This document shows, piece by piece, positions 16,035-25,179 of a stretch of 64,000 nt of DNA (within the stretch, counting starts at the first letter, position 1; each line of letters starts with the position of its first letter). Below the pieces are notes generated by a model, which saw only the letters and a program-made list of their open reading frames with translations, was not told the DNA's origin and did no database searches. Source of the DNA: Imperialibacter sp. EC-SDR9. GTDB taxonomy: Bacteria > Bacteroidota > Bacteroidia > Cytophagales > Cyclobacteriaceae. The stretch spans positions 1 to 64,000 of the forward strand of contig NZ_LR701597.1 of the NCBI RefSeq assembly GCF_902498805.1, in the 5' to 3' direction. A program made the position numbers and the translations under genes.

Positions 16035-19000
16035 TTGTTGATTTCGATTGTTTTCTGCGGAATAATAACCGAGGTTGGGTGGTAGACAAACATTTGCAGC
16101 GCATCATTGTTGTTGGCTACGAGGAGCATTTGCTGGCTTCCTACCTTCATGAAGGCCATTTCCCTTGCCTGCCCCTTTAATGAGAAGCCCGACTGTTGGG
16201 CTGAAACGTTTTTGAAGCCACCCTGTCCGTTGCCTTGAAGCATCACGCCATAACTTGCATCATACCGGCCAACCTCAGGTTTAGTATCATAAAGATTTCC
16301 CGCAAGAAGAAGATCCGTCACCCCGTCCTGGTTGAAATCGTTGGCTAGAATAGCATAGATCGGCGAAAACTGGGCTTCCTGAGGCAGTTTCACGATTTCA
16401 AAGCGTCCGTTCGATTTATTAATGAGGGCCACTGACTCCAGTATATTTGCAGTAAGCCTGGTGGCATTCGCTAATTCCTCTGAGGTGAAAATGTCTTCCA
16501 TTTTCTGTCCTTTGAAGTTTTCGTATTTCAGGTATTTCTTTTTGAGACCCGGCAATTGCATCACCAGGTCATGCTTAAGCGCTACCGGGTAGGAGAAATC
16601 ACCGTTATACTGAGTTAGAATTTGCTCCAACGACCCGTTTTGATCAAAATCACTTAGAAAGAGGTTGATGGGCTTTTGAGCAGAGGCTTTGAACCTGGAG
16701 TTCAGTCCGTGATTGCCCACGATGAAATCGGGAAGCTCATCACCATTGAGGTCGGCCATTTCAATGGCGTTCCACCAACCTTCAGTATTGGCAAAACCTG
16801 CTTCGATAGAGGTATTTGTAAACTTTCCGCCATCATTTCTGAAAAGGTTTATTGCCATCCATTCCCCAACAACCAACAAATCCTGATCACCATCTCCGTC
16901 AATGTCCGACCACACTGCGTCTGTGATCATTCCGATATTTTTAAGGCCAGGCGCTATGGTGCTGGTAACTTCCTCAAAATTTCCGTTACCATCGTTTTGC
17001 AGGAGATAACCATTGCCGGGCTCTCCATAGAAATAGGGCTTTGTTCTTATACCAACGAACAAGTCCATGTCACCGTCGCCATCATAATCAGCTACGTTCA
17101 CAGTTGAGCTACTTTCAAACTTATTGGCTGGAAGTACCTGGGCAGTTCTTTCAAAGCTGCCACTGCCTTTGTTGATATAGAGACGATCAGATAGGGAAGG
17201 GGAGCTGTTTGTTACTTCACTACCTCCGCTGGCCACATACAGGTCATTCTTGCCGTCGCCATTGGCATCAAATATTGCACAATCCACATCTTCAGCACTT
17301 TTATCTTTTTCAAAAGTAAGCTTACTTTCCGACCCGAAGGTGCCATTGGGTCTCTGTATAAATAGTTCGCCGGCCATTTCCCTTGCTCCGCCAATAAACA
17401 AATCCTCTCTTCCGTCGCCATTCACGTCGCCTTTGCACATGCATGGTCCTTCTGTCGACAACATATGAAAGATCAGCCTGTCTCTATCGAAATCGACGAA
17501 CAGATTCTCTTTGTGCTGATAGTCTATACTTGCCTTTACTTGATCTGCGGCAACGGCCTCAAACATTGTTTCTCTGGAATTTGAGCCAGTTTCCATTGGC
17601 TTTTTTTGCGAGGGCACTCCATCTTTCTCGCTAAGAGTCAGTGTCTGCCTGGTGGGTACATCCGTCAGTATGGTGACCGATCCACCAGGCCATTCCACAA
17701 TCACCGAGTCGGCTTTGGCGGCCTTGCCCAATCCAATATTCGGGCGAAAGTCGACGGTAGACTGAAACCCTCTGATGGGCATTTGCTCGATATAGTGCCT
17801 ATTTCCTCCAGCCACGACGGTGATTTTGGTACCCGTGGCAAATGTGTTGCTTCCAACACCTTCCAATTTGAATTTCAAAAAACCATTGTCAGGATTGAAA
17901 TCTTCGTTTTTGTTTTCATAGAGGAAAATGGGCATGTTCACGTTATTGACCACGAGGTCAAGGTCACCGTCGTTGTCCAGGTCGCCATACGCCGACCCAT
18001 TGGAGAAACTGGGCTGGCCCAATCCTAACTCTTTGGCTTTGTTGGTGAAAGAGTAATTCTCATTGTTCACGAAGCCGTAGTTAGGCACAGCCTGAGAAGG
18101 TATCAATTCCACCAGCTGCTTGTAGTCAACTCCTTCCGATGAAATGATACGCTGAATAGTACTCTCTTCGGTGACAAACTTGAGGAAGTCCTGATTGGTC
18201 AGGTCCTGATAAATGCCGTTGGCAACAAAAATATCCTTGTAGCCATTATTGTCGAAATCAAAAATAAGCGCCCCCCAACTCCAGTCAGTAGCCGACACAT
18301 TGGCCAGTCGCCCAATCTCACTAAAAGTATCGTCTCCGTTATTTAACTGGAGCATATTTCTGTTGAATTGGTGCCAGTATCCGTTGTCGAGGTTAAGTTG
18401 GTATTTGTCCCAGTTTTCGAAGGTGGTAACCGTTTTGATCCGTTCCTCGGCTTCAGGCAGCATATCGGTAACAAAGATGTCTGAATAGCCATCGTTGTTA
18501 ATATCGGCCAGGTCAGCACCCATCGACGCAGCACTAATGCTCCTCATTTCTGACTCAAGCACCTCTCTGAAGGTGCCATTTGCGTTGTTCAGGTACAAGT
18601 AGTCTCTTTCAAAGAAGTCGTTGGAGACGTAGATATCCAGCCAGCCGTCTTTGTTGATATCGCCAATAGTAACCCCCAGGCCAAATCCGATGACGCTGCC
18701 GTAAATGCCCGCCTCAATGCTTACGTCGTTATAGTGGCCGTTATCATTTCTAAATAGCTTGTCACCACCAACTTCATCTCTTACGGGTCGTTCGTTTTTG
18801 CGAAGGTTGAAACTGCCAATCGCTTGATAAGAGTTGTTGAGTAGGTAGAGATCAAGGTCGCCGTCGTTGTCGTAGTCGAAAAAGGCAGCATGCGTTGAAA
18901 ACCCCTGATCCGCTATTCCATACTCTTCAGCACTTTCTTTGAAAACAGGAAGTCCTTCCGCATCAGGCCCCTGGTTGATAAACAGCTCATTTTGCTTGTT

Positions 19001-19453
19001 GTCGCCCTTTATATCGCCTGAGTTACAGACATAGATATCTATAAGGCCATCGCTATTAACATCAGCAAGACTTACTCCAGTGGACCACGCCTTAGTGCCC
19101 GCTACGCCCGCTGTTTCCGTTACATCTTTAAAGATGAAGTTTCCCTGATTGAGGTATAGCTTGTTGGGCAGCATATTGGCTGTCAGGTAGATGTCAATCA
19201 ACCCATCATTGTTCATGTCCCCCAAGCCTACACCGCCTCCGTTGTAGTAGTTTCTGTAGGTATAAATGTTAAATTCTTTCGTGAAAGTAAGGTTGTTTTC
19301 AAAGGCAATACCGCTTTCGCTACTTTTCACTGTTCTGAAGAGGGTAGGTGCAGCATTGTCCAACTCCTGCTGACAGGCGATAGTAAACACCAATGCCGTA
19401 ATAGGAACCACACGGGTAAGGAATAAACTCTTCGCTGTTTGGTACTTGGTCAT
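16031..19453 (-). CDS. FG-GAP/VCBS repeat lipoprotein with ASPIC/UnbV domain (paralog B)
   Basis: 1,140 residues, same architecture as its neighbours. The signal peptide ends at the Cys in FTIACQQ, near residue 28. Repeats such as GDMNNDGLIDIYLTAN, DYDNDGDLDLYLLNN and GDINKDGWLDIYVSNDFFERDY each present Asp/Asn side chains for calcium. The ASPIC/UnbV domain is at about 545-615 (ATGTKITVVAGGN ... VDFRPNIGLG ... VEWPGGSVTI). It is closer to paralog A than to C: the stretch IGFGLGVTIGD is shared word for word with A. The stop codon overlaps the start of paralog C. Confidence 0.9.
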   Translation of the reverse strand: MTKYQTAKSLFLTRVVPITALVFTIACQQELDNAAPTLFRTVKSSESGIAFENNLTFTKEFNIYTYRNYYNGGGVGLGDMNNDGLIDIYLTANMLPNKLYLNQGNFIFKDVTETAGVAGTKAWSTGVSLADVNSDGLIDIYVCNSGDIKGDNKQNELFINQGPDAEGLPVFKESAEEYGIADQGFSTHAAFFDYDNDGDLDLYLLNNSYQAIGSFNLRKNERPVRDEVGGDKLFRNDNGHYNDVSIEAGIYGSVIGFGLGVTIGDINKDGWLDIYVSNDFFERDYLYLNNANGTFREVLESEMRSISAASMGADLADINNDGYSDIFVTDMLPEAEERIKTVTTFENWDKYQLNLDNGYWHQFNRNMLQLNNGDDTFSEIGRLANVSATDWSWGALIFDFDNNGYKDIFVANGIYQDLTNQDFLKFVTEESTIQRIISSEGVDYKQLVELIPSQAVPNYGFVNNENYSFTNKAKELGLGQPSFSNGSAYGDLDNDGDLDLVVNNVNMPIFLYENKNEDFNPDNGFLKFKLEGVGSNTFATGTKITVVAGGNRHYIEQMPIRGFQSTVDFRPNIGLGKAAKADSVIVEWPGGSVTILTDVPTRQTLTLSEKDGVPSQKKPMETGSNSRETMFEAVAADQVKASIDYQHKENLFVDFDRDRLIFHMLSTEGPCMCKGDVNGDGREDLFIGGAREMAGELFIQRPNGTFGSESKLTFEKDKSAEDVDCAIFDANGDGKNDLYVASGGSEVTNSSPSLSDRLYINKGSGSFERTAQVLPANKFESSSTVNVADYDGDGDMDLFVGIRTKPYFYGEPGNGYLLQNDGNGNFEEVTSTIAPGLKNIGMITDAVWSDIDGDGDQDLLVVGEWMAINLFRNDGGKFTNTSIEAGFANTEGWWNAIEMADLNGDELPDFIVGNHGLNSRFKASAQKPINLFLSDFDQNGSLEQILTQYNGDFSYPVALKHDLVMQLPGLKKKYLKYENFKGQKMEDIFTSEELANATRLTANILESVALINKSNGRFEIVKLPQEAQFSPIYAILANDFNQDGVTDLLLAGNLYDTKPEVGRYDASYGVMLQGNGQGGFKNVSAQQSGFSLKGQAREMAFMKVGSQQMLLVANNNDALQMFVYHPTSVIIPQKTIEINK

Positions 19454-19476
19454 TTTACCTTCTTTTAAAGGGAGTA

Positions 19477-20055
19477 CTAATTCTCTTCCTGTTTTTCTAA
19501 TTCAGTGACGACTTTCATATCAGAGAACACCGCCTGCACAAACTGATCGTCTCGAATAAACAAATTGATTCTTCGCCTTCCGTCTATTTTTGCATAAATC
19601 TTGCCTTGATTCGGGTGGTTAACCACCTGAAAACCGTCGCCGTACCAGACCTTAAACTGTTCATACATTTCCTCCAGCAGCACGTCCGACCAATACTGCT
19701 TGTTCCATGGGGCCCAGGCCTCATAGGTGAAGGTGACGGGCATCTCGTAGATCTTTTCGTCATGAAATGAAGGATAGAACCTCATTATCACAGGCGCTTT
19801 GAATTCATCTTTGAGTTCGTATTGCACACTTGTAGCACCTGTGCCATGGGCAAAAAGCTTTTTCTGATTCATTTCAGAACAATACTGAAAGAACTCTTTG
19901 CGATCCATGCCAAAATGGAAGCCCAGGAAAAGGCTGTCATAGTTTTCTTTCCTGGTTTTGCTGCCAACTGAAGAGTCGCATGAAAAAAACAACGTTGCAC
20001 TCAAAAATGCACAGGTTACTATTACTCCAATTGATCTAAATTTCATTTTCATCAT
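19477..20055 (-). CDS. Unrecognised lipoprotein between FG-GAP paralogs
   Basis: 192 residues from ATG 20055, one base after the stop of paralog A (TAAG ATG). ATGs at 20052 and 20046 are alternatives; starts further upstream would overlap paralog A. The signal peptide ends in LFFSC. The mature part has no motif I recognise. It is rich in aromatic residues (YPSFHDEKIYEMPVTFTYEAWAPWNKQYW) and the opening GFHFGMDRKEFFQYC suggests a small alpha/beta fold. Its tight position between two co-transcribed FG-GAP genes suggests a role in the same surface complex; this is inference. Confidence 0.75.
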   Translation of the reverse strand: MMKMKFRSIGVIVTCAFLSATLFFSCDSSVGSKTRKENYDSLFLGFHFGMDRKEFFQYCSEMNQKKLFAHGTGATSVQYELKDEFKAPVIMRFYPSFHDEKIYEMPVTFTYEAWAPWNKQYWSDVLLEEMYEQFKVWYGDGFQVVNHPNQGKIYAKIDGRRRINLFIRDDQFVQAVFSDMKVVTELEKQEEN

Positions 20056-20056
20056 C

Positions 20057-23000
20057 TTAATAACTATAAAACTCCGGGACATCATTGTTTTTCCCCACTA
20101 CTATCATTTTTTGTTTTCCCACTTTAATTTTTTGCGCCGACCTGATTTCTCCCCTGGTGTGTATGCCGGACTCGGCACCTTTCAATGAGGTCAGGGTTCC
20201 TTTTCCATCACCTTTAAGCATCAAGCCATAGCTGGCGTCATAAATCCCCGTCTCAGGCTTTGCCCTGTATTGATTGCCACCCAAAAATACATCCAAATGG
20301 CCGTCATTATCAAAATCCTCAACAAGCAGGCTGTACACCGGGGCGAATTGAGCCTCCAGCGGAAGCGGTTGCGAGCTAAACTGCCCATTGCCTTTGTTGA
20401 GAAGTAACTGAGAGGAGAGGTCATTGACTTGCAGAATGATGGAATTTGAAATTTGCTCAAAAGTAAATGCTTCATCCATGCCCTGGCCGACGTAGTTTTT
20501 GAATCGCAGGTATTTCTTTTTCAGTACGGGTATTTGCATCACCATGTCTGTTCTCATGACCAGCGGCAGCTCCTTACCGCCGTCATAGCGTGTAAGTATT
20601 TGCTCCTTAGAACCGTTTCTGTCAAAGTCATTGATATACATCGAAATTGGCTCAAGCTGACTTGCTTTGAACCTTGAGTTCAAGCCATGGTTGCCCACTA
20701 CAAAGTCAACCAGACCGTCTTCATTAAAATCACCGGCCGCAATCACATGATACCACCCGCTGGAGCCAGCTAGGCCAGACCTATCAGAGACCTCAATGAA
20801 TTTTCCATTTCTATTGAGAAATACCCTTATGGGCATCCAATTTCCAACGACTACTAAATCCACGGCTCCGTCGTTGTCCAGGTCGCTCCACAGCGCATCA
20901 GTGATCATGCCAATGCTGGTGAGGTCGGGCGCAAATTCAATCGTGACATTCTGGAATATGCCCTGGCCGTCATTGTTGAGCAGATACCCATTTTTTTGTT
21001 CTCCATAGAATCCGGGCGTCATTCGCACACCCACAAAAAGGTCGGCGTCGCCGTCGTTGTCATAATCCATCGCTCTTACCACCGATGTGCTTTCCAATTT
21101 AGCGCTGGTGGGCAGAATTTGCTGGCTCTTTACGAACCGGCCTTTTCCTTTGTTGATGTATAAGCGATCTACCAAAGCAAGGGAGATGTTTGGTACTTCG
21201 TTGCTGCCGCTGGTGACATACAAATCGGGTAAATTGTCTCCATTGGCATCGAAAAATGCACAGCCGGTATCCTCAGCTTCTTTGTCGCCATCAAAAAGCT
21301 GGCTCGATGTTTCCTGGAATTTGCCGTCTTTGGTTTGTCTGAATAACCTACCGCTTTGCCCTTTTGCACCTCCGATGTAGAAGTCGTCCAGACCATCACC
21401 ATTGATGTCGGCTACACAGGTGCAAGGCCCTTCATTGGAAACCATATTGAATAGCAAGCGCTCCTTATCGAAATCGACAAACGAACTTTCAATATGCTTG
21501 AAGCTGACTCCTTGAGGTAAGACTTCCCTGGTGAATACAGTTGTGCGGGGGCCAATAGCTACCACATTTGGCTTTTTAATAGCGTCTGCCTGGGAGAATT
21601 CAACCGCTTTGTCTGTCGAGAGGTGTGTCGCAATAGATACTGTTTCGTTGGGCCATTCTACCACCAGCGAGTCGATCACATCGATTGTGCCGAGTCCGAA
21701 ATGCAAACGATAGTCGACTGACGACATGAACCCCCGCATAGGCGAAAGCTCCTGATAGAACACCTGACCTTGGCTAAAAAGCGTCACTTTTGAGCCTACC
21801 GCAAAGTAGTTCTGTTGTTCGCCACGCAGCGAGACGGTCAGGCTGTGATTTTCCGGGTGCTGTTCTTTGGCGTTGTTTCTATACACAAAGGCAGGCATGT
21901 TCACATTATTGAGTACGAGGTCGAGATCCCCATCGTTGTCGAGGTCACCATAGGCAGAGCCATTGGAAAAGGAGGGGAGGGCTAATCCCCACTGGCTGGC
22001 AAAGTTTTCGAAATGCAGGTTGCCTGTGTTTTTGAAAGCATAGTTTGACACCTTGTTGGACGGAATAGAGTCAATTAGCTGCTTAATCACATTGCTTTTT
22101 TGTTGAAGGATACTCCTTACTACCTCCGGGTCTCCGATGAAGTTGACATAGTCCTGGTCGAGGAGGTCTTTGCCAATGCCATTAGCAACGAAGATGTCTT
22201 TTAGGCCATCATTGTCCATGTCAAAAATCAGGGCGCCCCAGCTCCAGTCGGTGGCATGTGTGCCTGTTAGCCTTGAAACTTCGGAGAAGCTCAACTTTCC
22301 ATCTGGCCCGATTCCGTTGTTAAGCTGAAGAACATTTCGGCTAAATTGGTGGTAGTAGCCCTGTTCGACACCTACCTGATATTTATCCCACTTTTCGAAC
22401 TGGGTGGTGGTTTTGAGCCTGGCGTCGTCTTCAGGGAGCATTTCAGTCACAAAAACTTCAGGTAGGCCATCGTTATTTATATCGGCCATGTCGGCACCCA
22501 TTGAGCCCATACTAAGCTCTCTGATGTAGCTTTCGAGGTCTTCGGTAAAGGTGCCATCCTGGTTATTGATATAGAGATAGTCTTTTTCAAAGAAGTCGTT
22601 CGATACGTAAATGTCAGGCCAACTGTCTTTGTTGAGGTCGCCTATCGTTACGCCCAACCCAAAGCCGATGGCACTGGTGTAAATACCTGCTTGTTGGCTT
22701 ACATTGGTGAATTTCCCGCCATCATTTCTGTAGAGTTTGTTTCCGCCATCGAGGTCAGGAATATTTCGCTGCCCTTTTCTAAGGTCGTACCCACCAACGG
22801 TGCGGATGCTGTTATTGAGAAGGTATAGATCGAGGTCACCATCTTTGTCGTAATCAAAAAATGCCGCATGCACCGAGAGTCCGACATCCGCTATCCCATA
22901 GGCCGCAGCCTGGTTGGTAAAATGCGGACCGTTTACGGTATCGCCGTCGTTGATCAGCAGCTCATTGCTTCGATTGGGACCTCCCGACGGCCCGGACTTG

Positions 23001-23416
23001 CAAAGGTAAATATCCAGCCAGCCGTCTCCGTTGATATCGACCAGGCTTACACCAGTAGTCCATACTTCCGAGCTTGCAATACCGGCTTTGTCCGAAATAT
23101 CTTCAAACTTAAAGTTTCCTTTGTTCAGGTAGAGCTTATTGTCCACCAGATTGCCCGAGAAAAACACGTCGATGAGCCCGTCATTGTTGACATCACCCAG
23201 TCCTACACCGCCACCGTTGAAGAAATTTCTAAACGTGTAGGGGTTGAGTTCTTCCGTGTATATTAGTTCATTGTTAAATTCGATGCCTGTGGAACTGGCA
23301 TCAAGAAGCGAAAATAGGGGAGTAGCCTGATTTGGCGATTCAGCTACCTGGTTGCAGGCATTTAACAATGCCGCAATCAAAATAAGATAAACAAATGTCG
23401 ACCGAATTGATTTCAC
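20057..23416 (-). CDS. FG-GAP/VCBS repeat lipoprotein with ASPIC/UnbV domain (paralog A)
   Basis: 1,119 residues, first of the three tandem paralogs. It starts with GTG 23416 preceded by GGGGAA; no ATG fits before the signal peptide, which ends in lipobox LLNAC (Cys21). FG-GAP repeats include GDVNNDGLIDVFFSG, DYDKDGDLDLYLLNN and GDLNKDSWPDIYVSND. The ASPIC/UnbV domain lies at about 535-605 (AVGSKVTLFSQGQ ... VDYRLHFGLG ... VEWPNETVSI). A terminator hairpin lies between it and susD, so it may have its own promoter in the short gap or depend on read-through. The paralogs probably arose by tandem duplication. Confidence 0.9.
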   Translation of the reverse strand: MKSIRSTFVYLILIAALLNACNQVAESPNQATPLFSLLDASSTGIEFNNELIYTEELNPYTFRNFFNGGGVGLGDVNNDGLIDVFFSGNLVDNKLYLNKGNFKFEDISDKAGIASSEVWTTGVSLVDINGDGWLDIYLCKSGPSGGPNRSNELLINDGDTVNGPHFTNQAAAYGIADVGLSVHAAFFDYDKDGDLDLYLLNNSIRTVGGYDLRKGQRNIPDLDGGNKLYRNDGGKFTNVSQQAGIYTSAIGFGLGVTIGDLNKDSWPDIYVSNDFFEKDYLYINNQDGTFTEDLESYIRELSMGSMGADMADINNDGLPEVFVTEMLPEDDARLKTTTQFEKWDKYQVGVEQGYYHQFSRNVLQLNNGIGPDGKLSFSEVSRLTGTHATDWSWGALIFDMDNDGLKDIFVANGIGKDLLDQDYVNFIGDPEVVRSILQQKSNVIKQLIDSIPSNKVSNYAFKNTGNLHFENFASQWGLALPSFSNGSAYGDLDNDGDLDLVLNNVNMPAFVYRNNAKEQHPENHSLTVSLRGEQQNYFAVGSKVTLFSQGQVFYQELSPMRGFMSSVDYRLHFGLGTIDVIDSLVVEWPNETVSIATHLSTDKAVEFSQADAIKKPNVVAIGPRTTVFTREVLPQGVSFKHIESSFVDFDKERLLFNMVSNEGPCTCVADINGDGLDDFYIGGAKGQSGRLFRQTKDGKFQETSSQLFDGDKEAEDTGCAFFDANGDNLPDLYVTSGSNEVPNISLALVDRLYINKGKGRFVKSQQILPTSAKLESTSVVRAMDYDNDGDADLFVGVRMTPGFYGEQKNGYLLNNDGQGIFQNVTIEFAPDLTSIGMITDALWSDLDNDGAVDLVVVGNWMPIRVFLNRNGKFIEVSDRSGLAGSSGWYHVIAAGDFNEDGLVDFVVGNHGLNSRFKASQLEPISMYINDFDRNGSKEQILTRYDGGKELPLVMRTDMVMQIPVLKKKYLRFKNYVGQGMDEAFTFEQISNSIILQVNDLSSQLLLNKGNGQFSSQPLPLEAQFAPVYSLLVEDFDNDGHLDVFLGGNQYRAKPETGIYDASYGLMLKGDGKGTLTSLKGAESGIHTRGEIRSAQKIKVGKQKMIVVGKNNDVPEFYSY

Positions 23417-23488
23417 TTCCCCTCTGTCTGAAATAAGTTACAAATTAAGCAATTGGGTATTGCCATACATTGATTGGCGAAAGGAATG

Positions 23489-23530
23489 CTAAAAAACAGG
23501 ACTCCTGAGCTACTTGCTCAGGAGTCCATA
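23489..23530 (-). terminator. Terminator after susCD
   Basis: A perfect 12-bp stem GGACTCCTGAGC / GCTCAGGAGTCC with a 5-base loop. Read on the minus strand it is followed by TGTTTTTTAGC. It lies 42 bp downstream of the susD stop and upstream of the FG-GAP genes, so it would give more susCD than FG-GAP transcript if partial. Confidence 0.85.
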
Positions 23531-23571
23531 TTTTTGGATGATTTCCAATTATGGAAACCGACCCAGTTGAA

Positions 23572-25161
23572 TCAATTATATCCTGGATTCTGAACCAATT
23601 TGTCGTTCGAATCGATTTGTGGCTGAGGAATTGGGAAGATGATTTCATGAGTGTCCGCAGGATCAGCTGCTTTTGCCCACCACGCATCGTGCCATTTGCC
23701 AAAGCGGATCTGATCCTGACGACGAGTCATCTCCACATACATTTCTCTTCCTCTTTCGTCAAACAACATGTCGCTGGTTAAAGTAGTGAAAGGATCTACG
23801 CCAGCTCTTTCACGGATTTGGTTGACCAAAACCAATGCCTCGCCTGTATTTCCCATCCTGAACTTGGCTTCCGCCAAAGAAAGAATGATGTCTCCCAACC
23901 TGAAAATAACGAAGTCATTGCTCATGTTGTTAGTACCACCACGCTCAATTTCGTATTTGCCAATTCTGGCACCGCCTTGTCTCCATCCGTTGGGGAATAA
24001 CTCATTTAAAGCAGGGGTGAAAGTAAGGTCTGGGCCATTAGGGTCAGCTGCATCCACTCCCGGATCTTGTGTTATTGTGCCGTCAGGATTATACTGTGGA
24101 CCAACAAGGAAATTAGACAAACGCTCATCTTGAGTACCTTCAGAAGGCTCTAGCGCTAAACCTGCCCAAACATCTCCCTGAGGACCAGGGTTTTTCACCG
24201 GATCAATATAAGAATTGTAAAATTCTTCTACAGTTTGATAACCATTCCAGGGCTGCTGAGTCAAGCTGAAAGTAGTTTGGCTAGCAAGGTGAAGGGTCAT
24301 CATTACCCAGTTAAACCCACCCGCAAACACCTTGTCATAAGGATACACATAGATGTTCTCTCCGGAATTCTGATTGTTAATGGCGAAGTTATCTGAATAA
24401 ACTGGCTCCAGTGAATAAAGACCGCTATTGATGATCTGCTCCGCCGCATCAGCTGCTTTGGCCCATTGGGCTGTTCCAGTGTACACTTCTGCATTCAGGT
24501 ACATCTTTGTTTTAATAGCAAGGGCAGCCCATTTGGTCATCCTTCCATAAGTTGCAGCTGTTTTCTCAGTCGGGAGCAGGCCAATTACTGCATCAAGTTC
24601 TGATTCAATGAAGTTGTATACTTCCTGTCTTGTTGCATTTGCTGGGGGCTCGGTGTCAGTAAAGTCTGTCACCAAAGGAATGTTACCAAAGGCATCCATT
24701 CCCCAATAATACCAAAGCGCTCTCACAGCTCTCAATTCCGCAATAAATGCGTCGGCTTGAGGTGTTCCCAGTTGCTCAAATGAGTAGATCAAACGGTTGG
24801 TAGTGTTAATACCACCATAAATCATACCCCACGCACTGTTGAACAGTCCGTTGTTGGCAGGGAAGTTGTGCTCATGAAGCTGAATGAGTACACCGCCATC
24901 GTACCAGTCACCACCTTTTTGGCTGATTGCAATTTCATCAGATGAAATCTCATTGATTGACCAAAGGTTGAAGTGGTTGCCCAGTCCGCCGAAGGCTGCA
25001 TAGGCTTGTCCAAGTGCTGCTATGAACTCTTCTTCATTTTTGAAGAAGTTGTCGGCAGTAATATCGCTATATAACTCTTCTTCCAGGTCGGTACAAGACT
25101 GACTAAAAACTGTCAACCCCAGCCCAACTAAAAGAATACGTCTTAAGAATGATTTTTTCAT
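23572..25161 (-). CDS. SusD/RagB-family nutrient-binding lipoprotein
   Basis: An outer-surface lipoprotein of 529 residues that forms the lid over the SusC barrel and captures oligomeric substrate. The signal peptide ends at the Cys of SQSCTDLEEELY, a typical SusD start. Helical TPR-like regions include FIAELRAVRALWYYWGMDAFGNIPLV (conserved SusD pattern) and the C-terminal block RLGDIILSLAEAKFRMGNTGEALVLVNQIRERAG. It ends with PQIDSNDKLVQNPGYN, the standard family ending. It is directly downstream of susC (18-bp gap). The ligand is not evident from sequence; the LacI-operator link and the neighbouring amylases suggest alpha-glucan. Confidence 0.95.
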   Translation of the reverse strand: MKKSFLRRILLVGLGLTVFSQSCTDLEEELYSDITADNFFKNEEEFIAALGQAYAAFGGLGNHFNLWSINEISSDEIAISQKGGDWYDGGVLIQLHEHNFPANNGLFNSAWGMIYGGINTTNRLIYSFEQLGTPQADAFIAELRAVRALWYYWGMDAFGNIPLVTDFTDTEPPANATRQEVYNFIESELDAVIGLLPTEKTAATYGRMTKWAALAIKTKMYLNAEVYTGTAQWAKAADAAEQIINSGLYSLEPVYSDNFAINNQNSGENIYVYPYDKVFAGGFNWVMMTLHLASQTTFSLTQQPWNGYQTVEEFYNSYIDPVKNPGPQGDVWAGLALEPSEGTQDERLSNFLVGPQYNPDGTITQDPGVDAADPNGPDLTFTPALNELFPNGWRQGGARIGKYEIERGGTNNMSNDFVIFRLGDIILSLAEAKFRMGNTGEALVLVNQIRERAGVDPFTTLTSDMLFDERGREMYVEMTRRQDQIRFGKWHDAWWAKAADPADTHEIIFPIPQPQIDSNDKLVQNPGYN

Positions 25162-25179
25162 TTTTTAATTCTTTAAAGT

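Noticed and set aside
16206-16215. AAACGTTTTTG-like site inside FG-GAP paralog B
   Set aside because: Resembles the susC operators but is an imperfect palindrome inside a coding region; probably chance.
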